Source: Haloarchaeobius sp. FL176
GTDB lineage: Archaea > Halobacteriota > Halobacteria > Halobacteriales > Natrialbaceae
Reading direction: 5' to 3'
DNA length: 64,000 nt
Assembly: GCF_024609245.1 (NCBI RefSeq)
Contig: NZ_JANJYH010000009.1
Location: 1-64,000 of the forward strand
The position numbers were made by a program, and so were the translations under genes. How positions within the stretch are numbered: the first letter of the stretch is position 1; every line of letters begins with the position of its first letter. Positions 6,957 through 15,551 of this stretch are shown piece by piece. The notes beneath the pieces are model-generated. The model was not told the origin of the DNA. It saw only the letters and a program-made list of their open reading frames with translations, and searched no databases.

Positions 6957-8456
6957 ATGGGTCTGTTCAGCCGTATTGGTTCGTTGTTCAAGGGTCCGGA
7001 GGACTTCGACCTCACATCGGGTGGAATCGCCAAGCCGTTGTTCTTCCTCTCGATGCCAATCGTGGTCACGAACCTCTTCCAGACCGCGTACAACCTGGCG
7101 GACACGTTCTGGCTGGGGCAGTACAGCACGGACGCGCTAGCGGCGATCAGCTTCGCGTTCCCGATGGTGTTCCTGCTCATCTCACTGGGGATGGGGATTT
7201 CAGTCGCAGGGAGCGTTCTCGTCGCCCAGTTCACTGGCGCCGACGAAGAGCGTGAAGCCGAGTACGCAGCGTCTCAAACGGTGACGTTCGCGGTCATCGC
7301 GTCGGTGGTCCTCGGCGTCATCGGATACTTCTCCATCGAAAATTTCCTCGCACTGATGGGCGCGTCCGAGACCGTGCTTCCGCTGGCGACAAGTTACATG
7401 GAGGTCATCTCACTCGGGCTACTGTTCATGTTCGGGTTTGCGGTGTTCATCGCGCTGATGCGGGGATACGGAGACACCATCACCCCGATGCTGGTGATGT
7501 TCGGGTCGGTCGTCGTGAACATCGTCATCGACCCCTTCCTTATCTTCGGGTTCGAGAACAACCCAGTCTTCGGGATGGTCGGCCTCCGGAGCCTCGAATC
7601 CACGCTTCTCACTGCAACCGGCTATACGGGCTCCGGCATTACTGGTGCAGCCCTCGCAACTGTCTTTTCCCGCGGGCTCGCGCTGGTCGTCGGCCTTGCA
7701 GTCATGTTCCGTGGGACCCGTGGTGTCCAGATCCACGTCCGGGATATGGTTCCGGACCTCTCGTATCTGCGGCGCATCGTCCGGATCGGATTACCCGCTT
7801 CGATCGAGGGGATGGGCCGAGCGTTGTCGATGAACCTGCTGCTGTTCATCGTCGCGTTCTTCCCCGACGCGGTCGTCGCCGCGTACGGCATCGGCACGCG
7901 AGTGTTCTCGGTTATTTTCCTCCCCGCTATCGCAGTCGCGCGCGGGGTAGAAACGATGACCGGCCAGAACATGGGTGCTGACAAGCCGGACCGTGTCGAA
8001 CAGGCGGCGGGGCTGGCGTCGAAAGTGCTCTTCGGCATCCTCACAGCCGCGGGAGTCGTCGTCTTCTTCGTCGCCGCACCTATCGCCGACGTGTTCACGA
8101 CAAACCCCGAGGTGGTCGACATCACCGCGCAGTTCCTTCGGTACGTCGCGTTGACGTTCGGATTCATCGGTATTACGCGTGCCTACACGGGCAGCTTCCG
8201 TGGCGCTGGCAAGACACTCACCGCGGCGGCTATCTCCGTGCTGATGCTCGGGATCATTCGGTTCCCCATCGCGTGGATTGCCTCCGGACCACTCGGCGAG
8301 CGTGGGATCTGGCTGTCGTTCGCCATCTCGAACATCGTTGGGGCGGTCATCGCGTACGTCTGGTACCAACGCGGCACGTGGCGCGAGAGCGATCTCACGG
8401 AATCGAGCGTCGACCCCGATGAGACGGCTGTCGAGAGAGCAACAGGTGATGACTAA
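6957..8456 (+). CDS. MATE-family multidrug/cation antiporter
   Basis: A 499-residue MATE transporter with about twelve membrane helices in two six-helix halves. The start of each half is recognisable: PLFFLSMPIVVTNLFQTAYN near residue 25 and LRRIVRIGLPASIEGMGRAL near 265. Loop motifs such as NLADTFWLGQYSTDALAAI and the later VARGVETMTGQNMGA are typical. It should export organic cations or drugs in exchange for Na+ or H+. It follows the TetR gene on the same strand and may belong to its regulon, but no operator is visible in the 258-base gap. Confidence 0.92.
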   Translation: MGLFSRIGSLFKGPEDFDLTSGGIAKPLFFLSMPIVVTNLFQTAYNLADTFWLGQYSTDALAAISFAFPMVFLLISLGMGISVAGSVLVAQFTGADEEREAEYAASQTVTFAVIASVVLGVIGYFSIENFLALMGASETVLPLATSYMEVISLGLLFMFGFAVFIALMRGYGDTITPMLVMFGSVVVNIVIDPFLIFGFENNPVFGMVGLRSLESTLLTATGYTGSGITGAALATVFSRGLALVVGLAVMFRGTRGVQIHVRDMVPDLSYLRRIVRIGLPASIEGMGRALSMNLLLFIVAFFPDAVVAAYGIGTRVFSVIFLPAIAVARGVETMTGQNMGADKPDRVEQAAGLASKVLFGILTAAGVVVFFVAAPIADVFTTNPEVVDITAQFLRYVALTFGFIGITRAYTGSFRGAGKTLTAAAISVLMLGIIRFPIAWIASGPLGERGIWLSFAISNIVGAVIAYVWYQRGTWRESDLTESSVDPDETAVERATGDD

Positions 8457-8461
8457 AACCG

Positions 8462-9295
8462 ATGACTGACTCCGACTGTATCGGCTCTCCAGAGATAGAG
8501 GAGCAAATAAAGCGGGTGCTCAGAGACACGGACAAGGTCGATCTCCCGCTCGTCAGTAACGTACTGCAGGAGTCCCGTGACCGGTGGTACGGACAACTGG
8601 CGGTGAGCGCGTACGATTCACTGTCGGAGCACGAAGACGACGAGGACATCCTCCCTGTCGCCGCAGCGATCGAACTACTCAGGGAATCTGTTCGTCTCCG
8701 AAGTCGGTTGTTCGTTACGCTCACCAACGAACACCCGCACTCGCTCACACTGGAGCCGACAGCAGCGCTGCTGACCGGGGATTATCTGTATACGGCTGCA
8801 TTCTCGTCGCTTCGTTCGGTACCCGACGCTCGCTCGGGCGACTGCTTCGAGATACTGACGGCGGTTCACGAAACGATCACAGGAAGATTTGCTCGCACCT
8901 ACACGCCAGCTAAGTCGGGCGAGTCTGACAAAGCAGTGTTTCTCGACGAGACGGTAGGGAGTCTCGGTGAAGGCGCTGCCGTCCTTGGAGGGACACTCGC
9001 CGGTCTCGATCAGCCGAATCACCGGCACTTCGAGCGACTCGGCGGCGAGCTCAGCGTCGCACGGCAAAGCCGTCTCATTCTCGAGGCGGATCCGGGCGAA
9101 GCAACGGTTGTCCCACCCACAATCGACCAAGCACAGCTCCGTGCGCTCGCCAAACGGCGGCAAGAACACGCTAACCGAGCTCTCGATGCTCTTTCAGCGA
9201 CTGTAGACGTAACGCGTCTGCGGGAGTTTGCCGAAGCTACGACAGGGGTACAGGATGGGGCGGGCTCGGTCACCGGTGACGACGTACTCGATTAA
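8462..9295 (+). CDS. Degenerate polyprenyl-synthetase-like protein
   Basis: A 277-residue helical protein that follows the MATE gene after five bases. The segment AAAIELLRESVRLRSRL followed by LLTGDYLYTAAFSSL mirrors the GDxLFxxAF region of trans-isoprenyl diphosphate synthases. However, neither of the DDxxD metal-binding motifs is present, so catalysis of chain elongation is unlikely. Haloarchaea carry such a family (I believe DUF7114). It may bind an isoprenoid or partner with a real synthase. The function is unproven. Confidence 0.6.
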   Translation: MTDSDCIGSPEIEEQIKRVLRDTDKVDLPLVSNVLQESRDRWYGQLAVSAYDSLSEHEDDEDILPVAAAIELLRESVRLRSRLFVTLTNEHPHSLTLEPTAALLTGDYLYTAAFSSLRSVPDARSGDCFEILTAVHETITGRFARTYTPAKSGESDKAVFLDETVGSLGEGAAVLGGTLAGLDQPNHRHFERLGGELSVARQSRLILEADPGEATVVPPTIDQAQLRALAKRRQEHANRALDALSATVDVTRLREFAEATTGVQDGAGSVTGDDVLD

Positions 9296-9477
9296 CAGTC
9301 GGATGCCTGGCAGAGTCGTCTGCTGACGATAACATCCGGTATCTCCTAAGCGGCGACTCTATAGTCCGACAGCAGGGGATCTCCCACGAGAGGCTGCGCG
9401 GGAGCGCGCGTACTCACCAGTAGTTTCGATATATACGGAAACACATAGTTGTCTACGCCTCAACTTTCCAAGCACTG

Positions 9478-10212
9478 ATGTACACAATCTCGGATTTACC
9501 TATCGAGAACCAGCTCCAGACCGTCGAATACGATCTCGAGCTCGAAACAGCGCTTCGTCAGATGTTTGAGAGTGACCACACGCAGATGGGTGTTGAGCGG
9601 GACGGCGAATTAGTCGGGATTGTCACCTATCGGGCAGTCGTCCGGACGCTCCTTGCGTTCCACCAGCTGGAGGTCGGGCACAAGACACTTGATAAGATAT
9701 CGGTCGGGGCAGCAGTTGAAGATGCGCACACGATCAGCGAGGACGAGAACCTTCTCGCGATATTCGATGCGCTCGCGGAGTATACGTATATCGTGGTCAA
9801 TCGAGACGATGAGTGGCGTATTCTGACTGACTACGATCTTCTAACGCAGCTGAAACAGATGCTCGAGCCGTTCTTGTTGATCGAGTCGATCGAGATGCAG
9901 TTGCGGGAGATTTTCACACGGGTGTTTGGTGATTCGCTGTCGGAGCAGCTGGCCGAGACGTTCGATGATGATCACCCACTGCCAACGCCGGCGTCGGTCG
10001 AACATTGTAGCTACGCACACTACGCTCAGTTCATCTCTATTCACTGGGAGGAGTTCGAATCGCTCTTCGATGATCAACAGGACGTGATTCGCGAGTTAGT
10101 GCTCGAAATCGGTGACATGCGAAATCAGCTCTTCCACTTTCGAATCAACGACCCGGACGAATTTGATCGGGACCTGCTCCGTTTCGGCCAGTCGTACTTC
10201 TCTTCAGTGTGA
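9478..10212 (+). CDS. CBS-pair protein with C-terminal HEPN-like domain
   Basis: A 244-residue protein. Residues 1-125 form two CBS repeats (QMGVERDGELVGIVTYR and YIVVNRDDEWRILTDYD), which bind adenine nucleotides in most families. Residues 130-244 are helical and contain LVLEIGDMRNQLFHFR. R215-N-Q-L-F-H220 fits the RNxxxH signature of HEPN ribonucleases. The fusion suggests an RNase-type effector gated by an adenine nucleotide or related ligand. It appears monocistronic, with 182 bases upstream containing an AT-rich promoter (gatatatacgg near 9430). No antitoxin gene is adjacent. The HEPN assignment rests on motif and helical context only. Confidence 0.7.
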   Translation: MYTISDLPIENQLQTVEYDLELETALRQMFESDHTQMGVERDGELVGIVTYRAVVRTLLAFHQLEVGHKTLDKISVGAAVEDAHTISEDENLLAIFDALAEYTYIVVNRDDEWRILTDYDLLTQLKQMLEPFLLIESIEMQLREIFTRVFGDSLSEQLAETFDDDHPLPTPASVEHCSYAHYAQFISIHWEEFESLFDDQQDVIRELVLEIGDMRNQLFHFRINDPDEFDRDLLRFGQSYFSSV

Positions 10213-10543
10213 CTCCTGAACTCACGAGCAGGTTGTCCCGAGAACCAGACAGATTGACGACAGATGGAGCAACTGGCTGGGCAGTGAGACGCATAGTCAC
10301 AACCTCTGCCCACTCTGGAAATTGAGACTACAGTTGGCATATCGGGGCTGTGACACGTGGATTCGGTCGAATCAACGTCCTGGAACTGCCTCAGATGATC
10401 GTTCAGCTTCGCGTGGAATCAGCTCATATGAACACTATCCTTCTGGTGAGAGCAATTGAGACCTAAGCCCAGGCAGGAAGCAGACCGTAGTTTTTGCTTC
10501 CACAGTGACCTGGAAAGAGTACACCGTTCAGTTTAGCAGGCGC
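10213..10543. other. Intergenic region without recognisable gene
   Basis: About 330 bases separate the convergent CBS-HEPN and PQQ-lipoprotein genes. No supported frame, repeat or RNA gene was seen. The region presumably contains both terminators. Confidence 0.5.
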
Positions 10544-11722
10544 TCACTCACAGTTCGTTTGCAGGTTCACTGTATTCTCTGATGCGTATAGCAGCCCGCG
10601 TTCAACTGGGATGCATCCTCCGTCGGGTCCCCCAGACATTGTCCACTGTTCGCTGCCGTCCTCAACGTGTAGACTCACGAGGCTGTCACGCGTCGGCACG
10701 ATGACCGACTGGCCGACGACGAACGGTGACCCCGCAATATCGAGATCCTGCTCCCAATGGATGTCGCCAGTTTCTACGGCAAGCGCATACACTGTTGCGT
10801 TGTCAGCACTGAAGATACGGTTGTGCCCGACTGCCGGCGCGAACAAGTCGTCACCATACATCGCCTTCCCCCACTGTCTTTCCCCATTTGCAGCATCGAA
10901 CGCCACGATTTCGTAGCGATCGTAGCTTGCAAGGACAACATCTTCAGTGCGAACCAGTGGTTCCGGAATAGCTGGGCCTGGAATCTTCCACTGTGGCTCC
11001 CCGGTCTCACGGTCTAGCGCGTAAATTCCCTGTGCAGCAGAGCCATCTGCGGTGATGTACACGTGGTTGTCGTCGACGGCTGGAGACGCGGGGATACGTG
11101 CACGCTGACGGTCGTCGCCAAACGTGCGTGTCCACAGTGTCTCGCCAGTGGGTACCTCAACAGCGGCAACATCCCCGTGGTCGCTTGTGGCGACGAGGAG
11201 ATCCTCGGCGACAGTTGGAGGATTGGGACGTCCATCCATCTCGTGTGTCCATGTTGTGGTCCAGCTTGCGGTGTCAATCGCAACGACACCGCCGGTCGAT
11301 GGCTCAGTGTACTCGCCGAGTACGGGCGTGATAGCGATCGAATCGGCGAGGCCTGGTGGCCCCGTCGGAGTCCGATCGAGTTCGTGCGTCGTGTCGGCGG
11401 TTCCATCGTCGATGTCGAGTGTCGTCAGGATACCGTCGTGGTCACCAGGGATGTGGCCAACGACGACGGCTGTCGAAGCTGTGGCAGCAAGCCCAGTAAC
11501 GTCGAGACCATCTGCAAACGATGTCGTCCAATAGTTACCACCTGCTGTGAGTGTCGGTTGGTCGGGGACAGCGTTGGTGTTTTGTGGCGTGCCGCGTGCC
11601 TGTGGCCAACGGGCAACACCAGGAGTTGCCGGTGTACAGGAGGACGTCTGGCAGCCGGCAGTTACCGCAAGGGCTGCTGCGGCCGATGTCGCGAGGTATT
11701 GACGGCGATGGAGCGAGGGCAT
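10544..11722 (-). CDS. Tat-exported PQQ-like beta-propeller lipoprotein
   Basis: A 392-residue surface protein. The start at 11722 gives a twin-arginine signal ([20 protein letters not shown]) with a lipobox Cys. The longer frame to 11866 adds residues unlike a signal peptide. Mature residues form repeated PQQ-type blades, each with an ALDRETGE-, AFDAANGE- or LHVEDGS-like turn and a GxxxW-type core (for example [16 protein letters not shown]). Such haloarchaeal propellers usually lack the cofactor and act as cell-surface binding or scaffold proteins. It stands alone, divergent from the ApbE operon 300 bases away. Confidence 0.85.
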   Translation of the reverse strand: MPSLHRRQYLATSAAAALAVTAGCQTSSCTPATPGVARWPQARGTPQNTNAVPDQPTLTAGGNYWTTSFADGLDVTGLAATASTAVVVGHIPGDHDGILTTLDIDDGTADTTHELDRTPTGPPGLADSIAITPVLGEYTEPSTGGVVAIDTASWTTTWTHEMDGRPNPPTVAEDLLVATSDHGDVAAVEVPTGETLWTRTFGDDRQRARIPASPAVDDNHVYITADGSAAQGIYALDRETGEPQWKIPGPAIPEPLVRTEDVVLASYDRYEIVAFDAANGERQWGKAMYGDDLFAPAVGHNRIFSADNATVYALAVETGDIHWEQDLDIAGSPFVVGQSVIVPTRDSLVSLHVEDGSEQWTMSGGPDGGCIPVERGLLYASENTVNLQTNCE

Positions 11723-11956
11723 CTCGTGACAATGAGTGTGGGTATCATAGGGGTTTTTCGATACGGGTGTAAGGCGGATTGCTTCAGAAAACTGGCCCGG
11801 ATTACAACAAACGCACCACACACCAACTCGATGACCAGCCGTCTGCATTGAGACGCCCGGCCACAACTGCTGTTTCGGTGGGATTCGATAGCTGTACGAA
11901 GATTCGATAGTTGGACGCGAACGGCTTACTAAACCTGTCTTTACCTTCTATTTGCA

Positions 11957-12016
11957 ATGGCAGAACGCAACGACCGACACGTCGAGACTAGCGATTCTAC
12001 GACGGGGTGTAGCTGA
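11957..12016 (+). CDS. Possible 19-residue leader ORF
   Basis: An ATG frame of 19 codons (starting MAERNDRHVE, ending TTGCS) stops two bases before the GTG of the secreted acidic protein. Its position at the head of the operon and its hydrophilic halophile-like composition favour translation, with coupling to the next gene. It could equally be untranslated leader. Confidence 0.35.
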   Translation: MAERNDRHVETSDSTTGCS

Positions 12017-12018
12017 CC

Positions 12019-12324
12019 GTGCGCATCCCAGTCCCCAACAACAAACTCGTCGCCTTCACGCTGGCAGGCGCTCTGCTCACGGCCGTCGTGGCCGGGGGCC
12101 TTGCGATGCCTGGCGTTGGCCTCGGGCAGGATAGCGAGCAAGCTGACTCACCTGGAGCGTCCACGTCGGACGCGTCGGGACAGGTTGCTAGCGATGCCCC
12201 AACGCCCAACGAGGGGTTCACGCCGGCAGTCCAGACGCAATCCGGCCACGAGGAAGAAGAAGAACACGAGGAGTACGAAGAAGATGAGGAAGACGAGGAC
12301 GAAGAACACGAAGAGGACGAGTGA
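12019..12324 (+). CDS. Secreted protein with Glu/His-rich tail
   Basis: A 101-residue protein with a Sec-type signal or anchor (residues 8-34, LVAFTLAGALLTAVVAGGLA). A Ser/Asp-rich linker follows, and residues 75-101 consist almost only of Glu, Asp, His and Tyr. This could chelate cations outside the cell. The GTG start follows a tiny ORF by two bases, and the stop overlaps the GTG of the ApbE gene. It is the first sizeable product of the flavin/heme redox operon. The family is unknown. Confidence 0.65.
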   Translation: MRIPVPNNKLVAFTLAGALLTAVVAGGLAMPGVGLGQDSEQADSPGASTSDASGQVASDAPTPNEGFTPAVQTQSGHEEEEEHEEYEEDEEDEDEEHEEDE

Positions 12325-13199
12325 CCGAGATGATGGAGTCGCTCGCATCGCTCACCGAACGGGTCGGAGACAGTCGCTGCGAGTTCGACTGCTGTGATAC
12401 GACGTTTCGAGTCCAGGCGACAGGCATCCGTGCTGAGACTGCGGTGACTGTGGCACGAGACACGGCCGAGTCACTCGAAGCGCAGCTGAACGCCTTCGAC
12501 GAAGGGAGTGCCGTCAGCAATCTCAACCGCGAAGGTGAGGTCGCGAACGAGCATATCGCCCGTATCGTCCGCCGTGGACTCGAATACGATGATCGGACCG
12601 GGGGAGTGTTCGATATCTATCAGGGTCGACTCGAACAGGAACTCAAAACGTTCCTGCGTGGAGACAGTGCAACACCACCCACAGAGTTCGATACCGGCAC
12701 TGTCCGCGTCAGCGGGTCTCGGGTCACTACCGATGTCGAACTCGACCTCAATGGTCTCGCGAAGGGGTACATCGTGGACCGCGCTAGCGAGGCACTCCCG
12801 GGTCTTGGTCGACGTGGATTCGTCAGTGGCGGTGGAGATATGTCCCCGCCGACGGGTCCGGTCGGCATCGAGAGCCCGTACGGCGGCGACACACCGCTGA
12901 AGGTTCTGGACACGGAGTGGCACGTCGCGACGTCCGGTGGATACCGACGCTCGCGGGACGGCACGGACCACATATACGACTCGACCAGCGAGTCGGTCGG
13001 CTCGCGTCACGAATCCGTTACCGTCGTCGCGCGTCGCGACTGTATGGAAGCGGATGCCCTGGCGACGACGCTCGCCGCACTCCCCCTCGACGAAGCACGT
13101 GCATTAGCAGCGGAGTGGGATGGACTAGAGGCACTGATCATTCACGACGGTGTCTTCCACACGACAGAGAGGTTCGATACACATGTCTTGGACACATAA
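12321..13199 (+). CDS. apbE: ApbE-type FAD:protein FMN transferase
   Basis: Predicted to transfer FMN from FAD to a Ser/Thr of a target protein, with Mg2+ as cofactor. Family motifs are present: LNAFDEGSAVSNLNREGE (FAD site), DLNGLAKGYIVDRA, FVSGGGDM (the aGGD loop) and HIYDSTSESV, with the DALATTLAAL helix near the end. At 292 residues it is slightly shorter than bacterial ApbE because no signal peptide is present, so it probably works in the cytoplasm. The GTG start overlaps the upstream stop; ATG at 12330 is an alternative. The next two genes overlap in series, so targets may be operon-encoded. Confidence 0.9.
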   Translation: MTEMMESLASLTERVGDSRCEFDCCDTTFRVQATGIRAETAVTVARDTAESLEAQLNAFDEGSAVSNLNREGEVANEHIARIVRRGLEYDDRTGGVFDIYQGRLEQELKTFLRGDSATPPTEFDTGTVRVSGSRVTTDVELDLNGLAKGYIVDRASEALPGLGRRGFVSGGGDMSPPTGPVGIESPYGGDTPLKVLDTEWHVATSGGYRRSRDGTDHIYDSTSESVGSRHESVTVVARRDCMEADALATTLAALPLDEARALAAEWDGLEALIIHDGVFHTTERFDTHVLDT

Positions 13200-13470
13200 G
13201 CAGCGAATCACCATCGTCGCAATCGTCGTTCTGGTCGTGACCGTTCCAGTCCTGTGGCAGATTGACGGCGTCCGTGCCACTCAGGCGACTGAAAAGGCAC
13301 AGAGCGACCTCGTCGATCAGACCGTTTCGGAGCGACAGGCACCGGCAGATTACGACGGAGATGGCATCGACGACTCCGCCGACAGGTGTCCGACGCGGCC
13401 CGAGTCGGTGAACGGGTTTCAAGACACGGACGGCTGTCCCGATGTCGTCGAGACGACGGGGGCGTCGTAA
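13183..13470 (+). CDS. Anchored thrombospondin-type-3 protein ending in TGAS
   Basis: A 95-residue protein. An N-terminal membrane anchor (residues 8-26, ITIVAIVVLVVTVPVLW) is followed by a short helix and one thrombospondin type 3 calcium-binding repeat (DYDGDGIDDSADRCPTRPES, then DTDGCPD) with two cysteines. The last four residues are TGAS, identical to the core of ApbE flavinylation sites ([S/T]GA[T/S]). The start overlaps the apbE end by 17 bases, and the stop overlaps the next ATG (TAATG). It may carry a covalent flavin and pass electrons to or from the neighbouring heme protein. This is inference. Confidence 0.75.
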   Translation: MSWTHKQRITIVAIVVLVVTVPVLWQIDGVRATQATEKAQSDLVDQTVSERQAPADYDGDGIDDSADRCPTRPESVNGFQDTDGCPDVVETTGAS

Positions 13471-14012
13471 TGTCACAACTCGTCTGGCTCCTCGACCGCG
13501 GTGCTGCACTCGTCACATATCCGTTGCTGTATCTGGCCGTCCTCACGGGCATCTTCTACAACACGGAGTCGTTCGGTGTGCTCCACGAGGCCGCTCAACG
13601 CATACACATCGAACTATCCGTGTTCGCGATGATCGTCACGTTGCTACACGCGGGCCTGGGCGTCCTCGACGCGTGGTTCGTCGTCACCGGACAGGTTCCT
13701 GCACCAGCATACTCGATGCCCTACTTCCTCGGCGGGGTCACCGTCGGCGCGGGCGCGCTGTTACTGCTCGCCGTCGCGGTGCTCGGGTTTACTGACCCGA
13801 AACGCTTCCAACGACCGTGGGGGCCGCGTGTCGTGCACTCGTTCGCCTACGCCGGGTTCGCCTTCGGGACGATTCACGCGGCAGCGATCGGGACTGACCT
13901 GACGGGGCTCGTCCGTCCCCTGCTGGGGCCCTCGCTCGCGTTTCTCGTGTACGTGCTCCTGTTACGTCTGCTGGTGCTTCGCGGGACACCGTCGAAAACG
14001 ACCCCGAGTTAG
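13470..14012 (+). CDS. Ferric-reductase-like diheme membrane protein
   Basis: A 180-residue protein with five membrane helices. One helix carries H46-x13-H60 (RIHIELSVFAMIVTLLHAG) and another H123-x12-H136 (VHSFAYAGFAFGTIH). Paired histidines at this spacing on two helices are the bis-heme signature of ferric reductase-like transmembrane domains. No flavin- or NAD-binding domain is attached. With ApbE and a protein ending in a flavinylation-like tail in the same operon, it likely moves electrons across the membrane. Its end overlaps the convergent regulator gene by four bases. Confidence 0.78.
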   Translation: MSQLVWLLDRGAALVTYPLLYLAVLTGIFYNTESFGVLHEAAQRIHIELSVFAMIVTLLHAGLGVLDAWFVVTGQVPAPAYSMPYFLGGVTVGAGALLLLAVAVLGFTDPKRFQRPWGPRVVHSFAYAGFAFGTIHAAAIGTDLTGLVRPLLGPSLAFLVYVLLLRLLVLRGTPSKTTPS

Positions 14013-14530
14013 TAGCTGTCCCAGAGGCCCAGAAGCCGGTCGACGACTTTGTCGGTGAACGAGCGCCGATGAACCGTATACAGGTACTTGACGCGGTCGG
14101 GATCGCTGACCTCGTAGGCGACACTCCTGCCGTCACGCTCTTTCGTGACGAGGCCCGCCTCGGCAAGCTTCGACAGATGCCACGAGACGGTCGATTGCGT
14201 CTTATCGAGGCGGTCGCTGAGCTCGGTTGTCGAGAGCGGGCCGTCCGTGAGAAGGTGTGCGAGGATGCGGCGACTATACTCCCGTCGCAACGCGTTCATC
14301 ACTGCTTTATCGCCCTCGTCGAACTCGGTGGCGGGGTAGTACCGCGTGTACTTGCCGTCGTCCGAGACATCGATCAGGCCCTCGTCGGCGAGCCACCGGA
14401 GTTGGTACTGGAGGGTCCCCTGCGCGTATTCGAGGTCGTCGAGGAGCGCGCGAAAGTGAACGCCCGGCGTGTCGGCTATGCGCTGGTAGATAGCCCGTCG
14501 AGAGTCCAGTTCGAGGTCCGGCTCCGACAT
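14009..14530 (-). CDS. Tandem winged-helix transcription regulator
   Basis: A 173-residue regulator with two winged helices. The first (residues 5-65, ending in the wing DVSDDGKYTRYYP) and the second (about 72-150, LTDGPLSTTELSDRLDKTQSTVSWHLSKLAEAGLVTKE) resemble ArsR/MarR-like domains that haloarchaea often join in one chain. It is co-transcribed with the upstream small membrane protein (three-base gap) and converges on the diheme protein gene. A role in controlling the redox operon is plausible from position only. Confidence 0.85.
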   Translation of the reverse strand: MSEPDLELDSRRAIYQRIADTPGVHFRALLDDLEYAQGTLQYQLRWLADEGLIDVSDDGKYTRYYPATEFDEGDKAVMNALRREYSRRILAHLLTDGPLSTTELSDRLDKTQSTVSWHLSKLAEAGLVTKERDGRSVAYEVSDPDRVKYLYTVHRRSFTDKVVDRLLGLWDSY

Positions 14531-14533
14531 TGC

Positions 14534-14821
14534 TCAATCCCGTGTAAGAGCGACGAAGAAGGTCAGGAGGCCACCCAGAATCAGGATCGCGCTCGCGTGT
14601 TCGAGCAACTCGAGCGTCGCGTACGGGATATACGGGCGCAGCGGGTACTCGAGAAACACGATGAGTCCGTAGACGGCGAACATCGCGTACCCGAGTGTGA
14701 CGATTCGCATCCGACTGTCACGTTCTCGCCGCCACGCAAGGACACTGAGGATGCTAAGCCCCCCAGCGAGGATGAAGATACCGAGACTGACGTACTGTTC
14801 GATGAGTTGAGCGAGTGTCAT
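14534..14821 (-). CDS. Small three-helix membrane protein
   Basis: A 95-residue protein with three hydrophobic segments (residues 10-28, 40-58 and 70-92). Small membrane proteins of this kind commonly precede winged-helix regulators in haloarchaea (I believe the DUF7521 group) and may act as sensors or anti-regulators. The regulator gene follows after three bases. Confidence 0.7.
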   Translation of the reverse strand: MTLAQLIEQYVSLGIFILAGGLSILSVLAWRRERDSRMRIVTLGYAMFAVYGLIVFLEYPLRPYIPYATLELLEHASAILILGGLLTFFVALTRD

Positions 14822-15229
14822 GCGTTACTGTCTGTGCACACGGTCGGTGCGACGTGCTCGGCGGTCGCTGCATCTCAACCGATGATAGTGTCGGGGAAAA
14901 CGATTGGCGTTCAACCGTCGAATCCAATCGAACGGATTTCCTTGGGCCGCTCTGAAACCCTCTCGGGCGACACCGTCGAGGACACCCCCGACGGGATTGG
15001 CGGATTCTCGACAGGCACCCGTGTTCCCAACGGTGGTACGTTCAATGCGCACCCCAGTTCCCATCAGGACGTGATTCGAGACCGTACACATCGAGAGAGC
15101 CCGTCCCATCTATCGAAGAGCACTGTTTCGTCAAATCTCGACGAGAGACACAGTCGGCCCAGATCCGAGTAAAGTAGCGGGTCGAGATATCAGGCGGAAG
15201 GCCGAGACAGTAACCGACCACTCCAGAAC
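14822..15229. other. Intergenic region without recognisable gene
   Basis: About 400 bases lie between the small membrane protein gene and a decayed HTH gene. A leftward frame of 94 codons exists (14825-15109) but has basic, low-quality composition and no recognisable motif. I see nothing supported here. Confidence 0.5.
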
Positions 15230-15493
15230 ATGTGCACCCTTCCCTCCGCCGATGACTCCCCTGTAGTCCGGCAAGAAGGGGATGTACGGGTTCTCGGCGT
15301 CGATGCTAAACAGACGATCGGGGCTTTGGTGGCGATTTCTTCTGACACAGCTCGTGAAACCCTTTCTTACGTGTTTGATTGACCATCACCGTCGTCCGAA
15401 TTCGCAGTGGCACTTGATGTGTCGGTACAGAACATCTGTCACCATCTTCGAAAACTCGACAACGTGGACGCAATAGGAGTCGTTGACTCGTGA
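15230..15493 (+). pseudogene. ArsR-like HTH regulator with in-frame stop
   Basis: From ATG 15230 the frame reads MCTLPSADDSPVVRQ, then VDAKQTIGALVAISSDTARE and ends VFD at an in-frame TGA (15380-15382). It continues after it as FAVALDVSVQNICHHLRKLD up to a TGA at 15491. The two halves match the start and recognition helix (SxQNxxHHLxxL) of haloarchaeal ArsR-type regulators, with part of the middle and the wing lost. It is therefore an inactivated regulator. Confidence 0.7.
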
Positions 15494-15551
15494 CACGTCC
15501 ACACAGAGAATGAATATAACTGTGGGGTGGTAATATCAAATCACGGTAGTT

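Noticed and set aside
14825-15109. 94-codon leftward ORF
   Set aside because: Basic, low-complexity composition with no motif and no fit to halophilic codon or amino-acid use.
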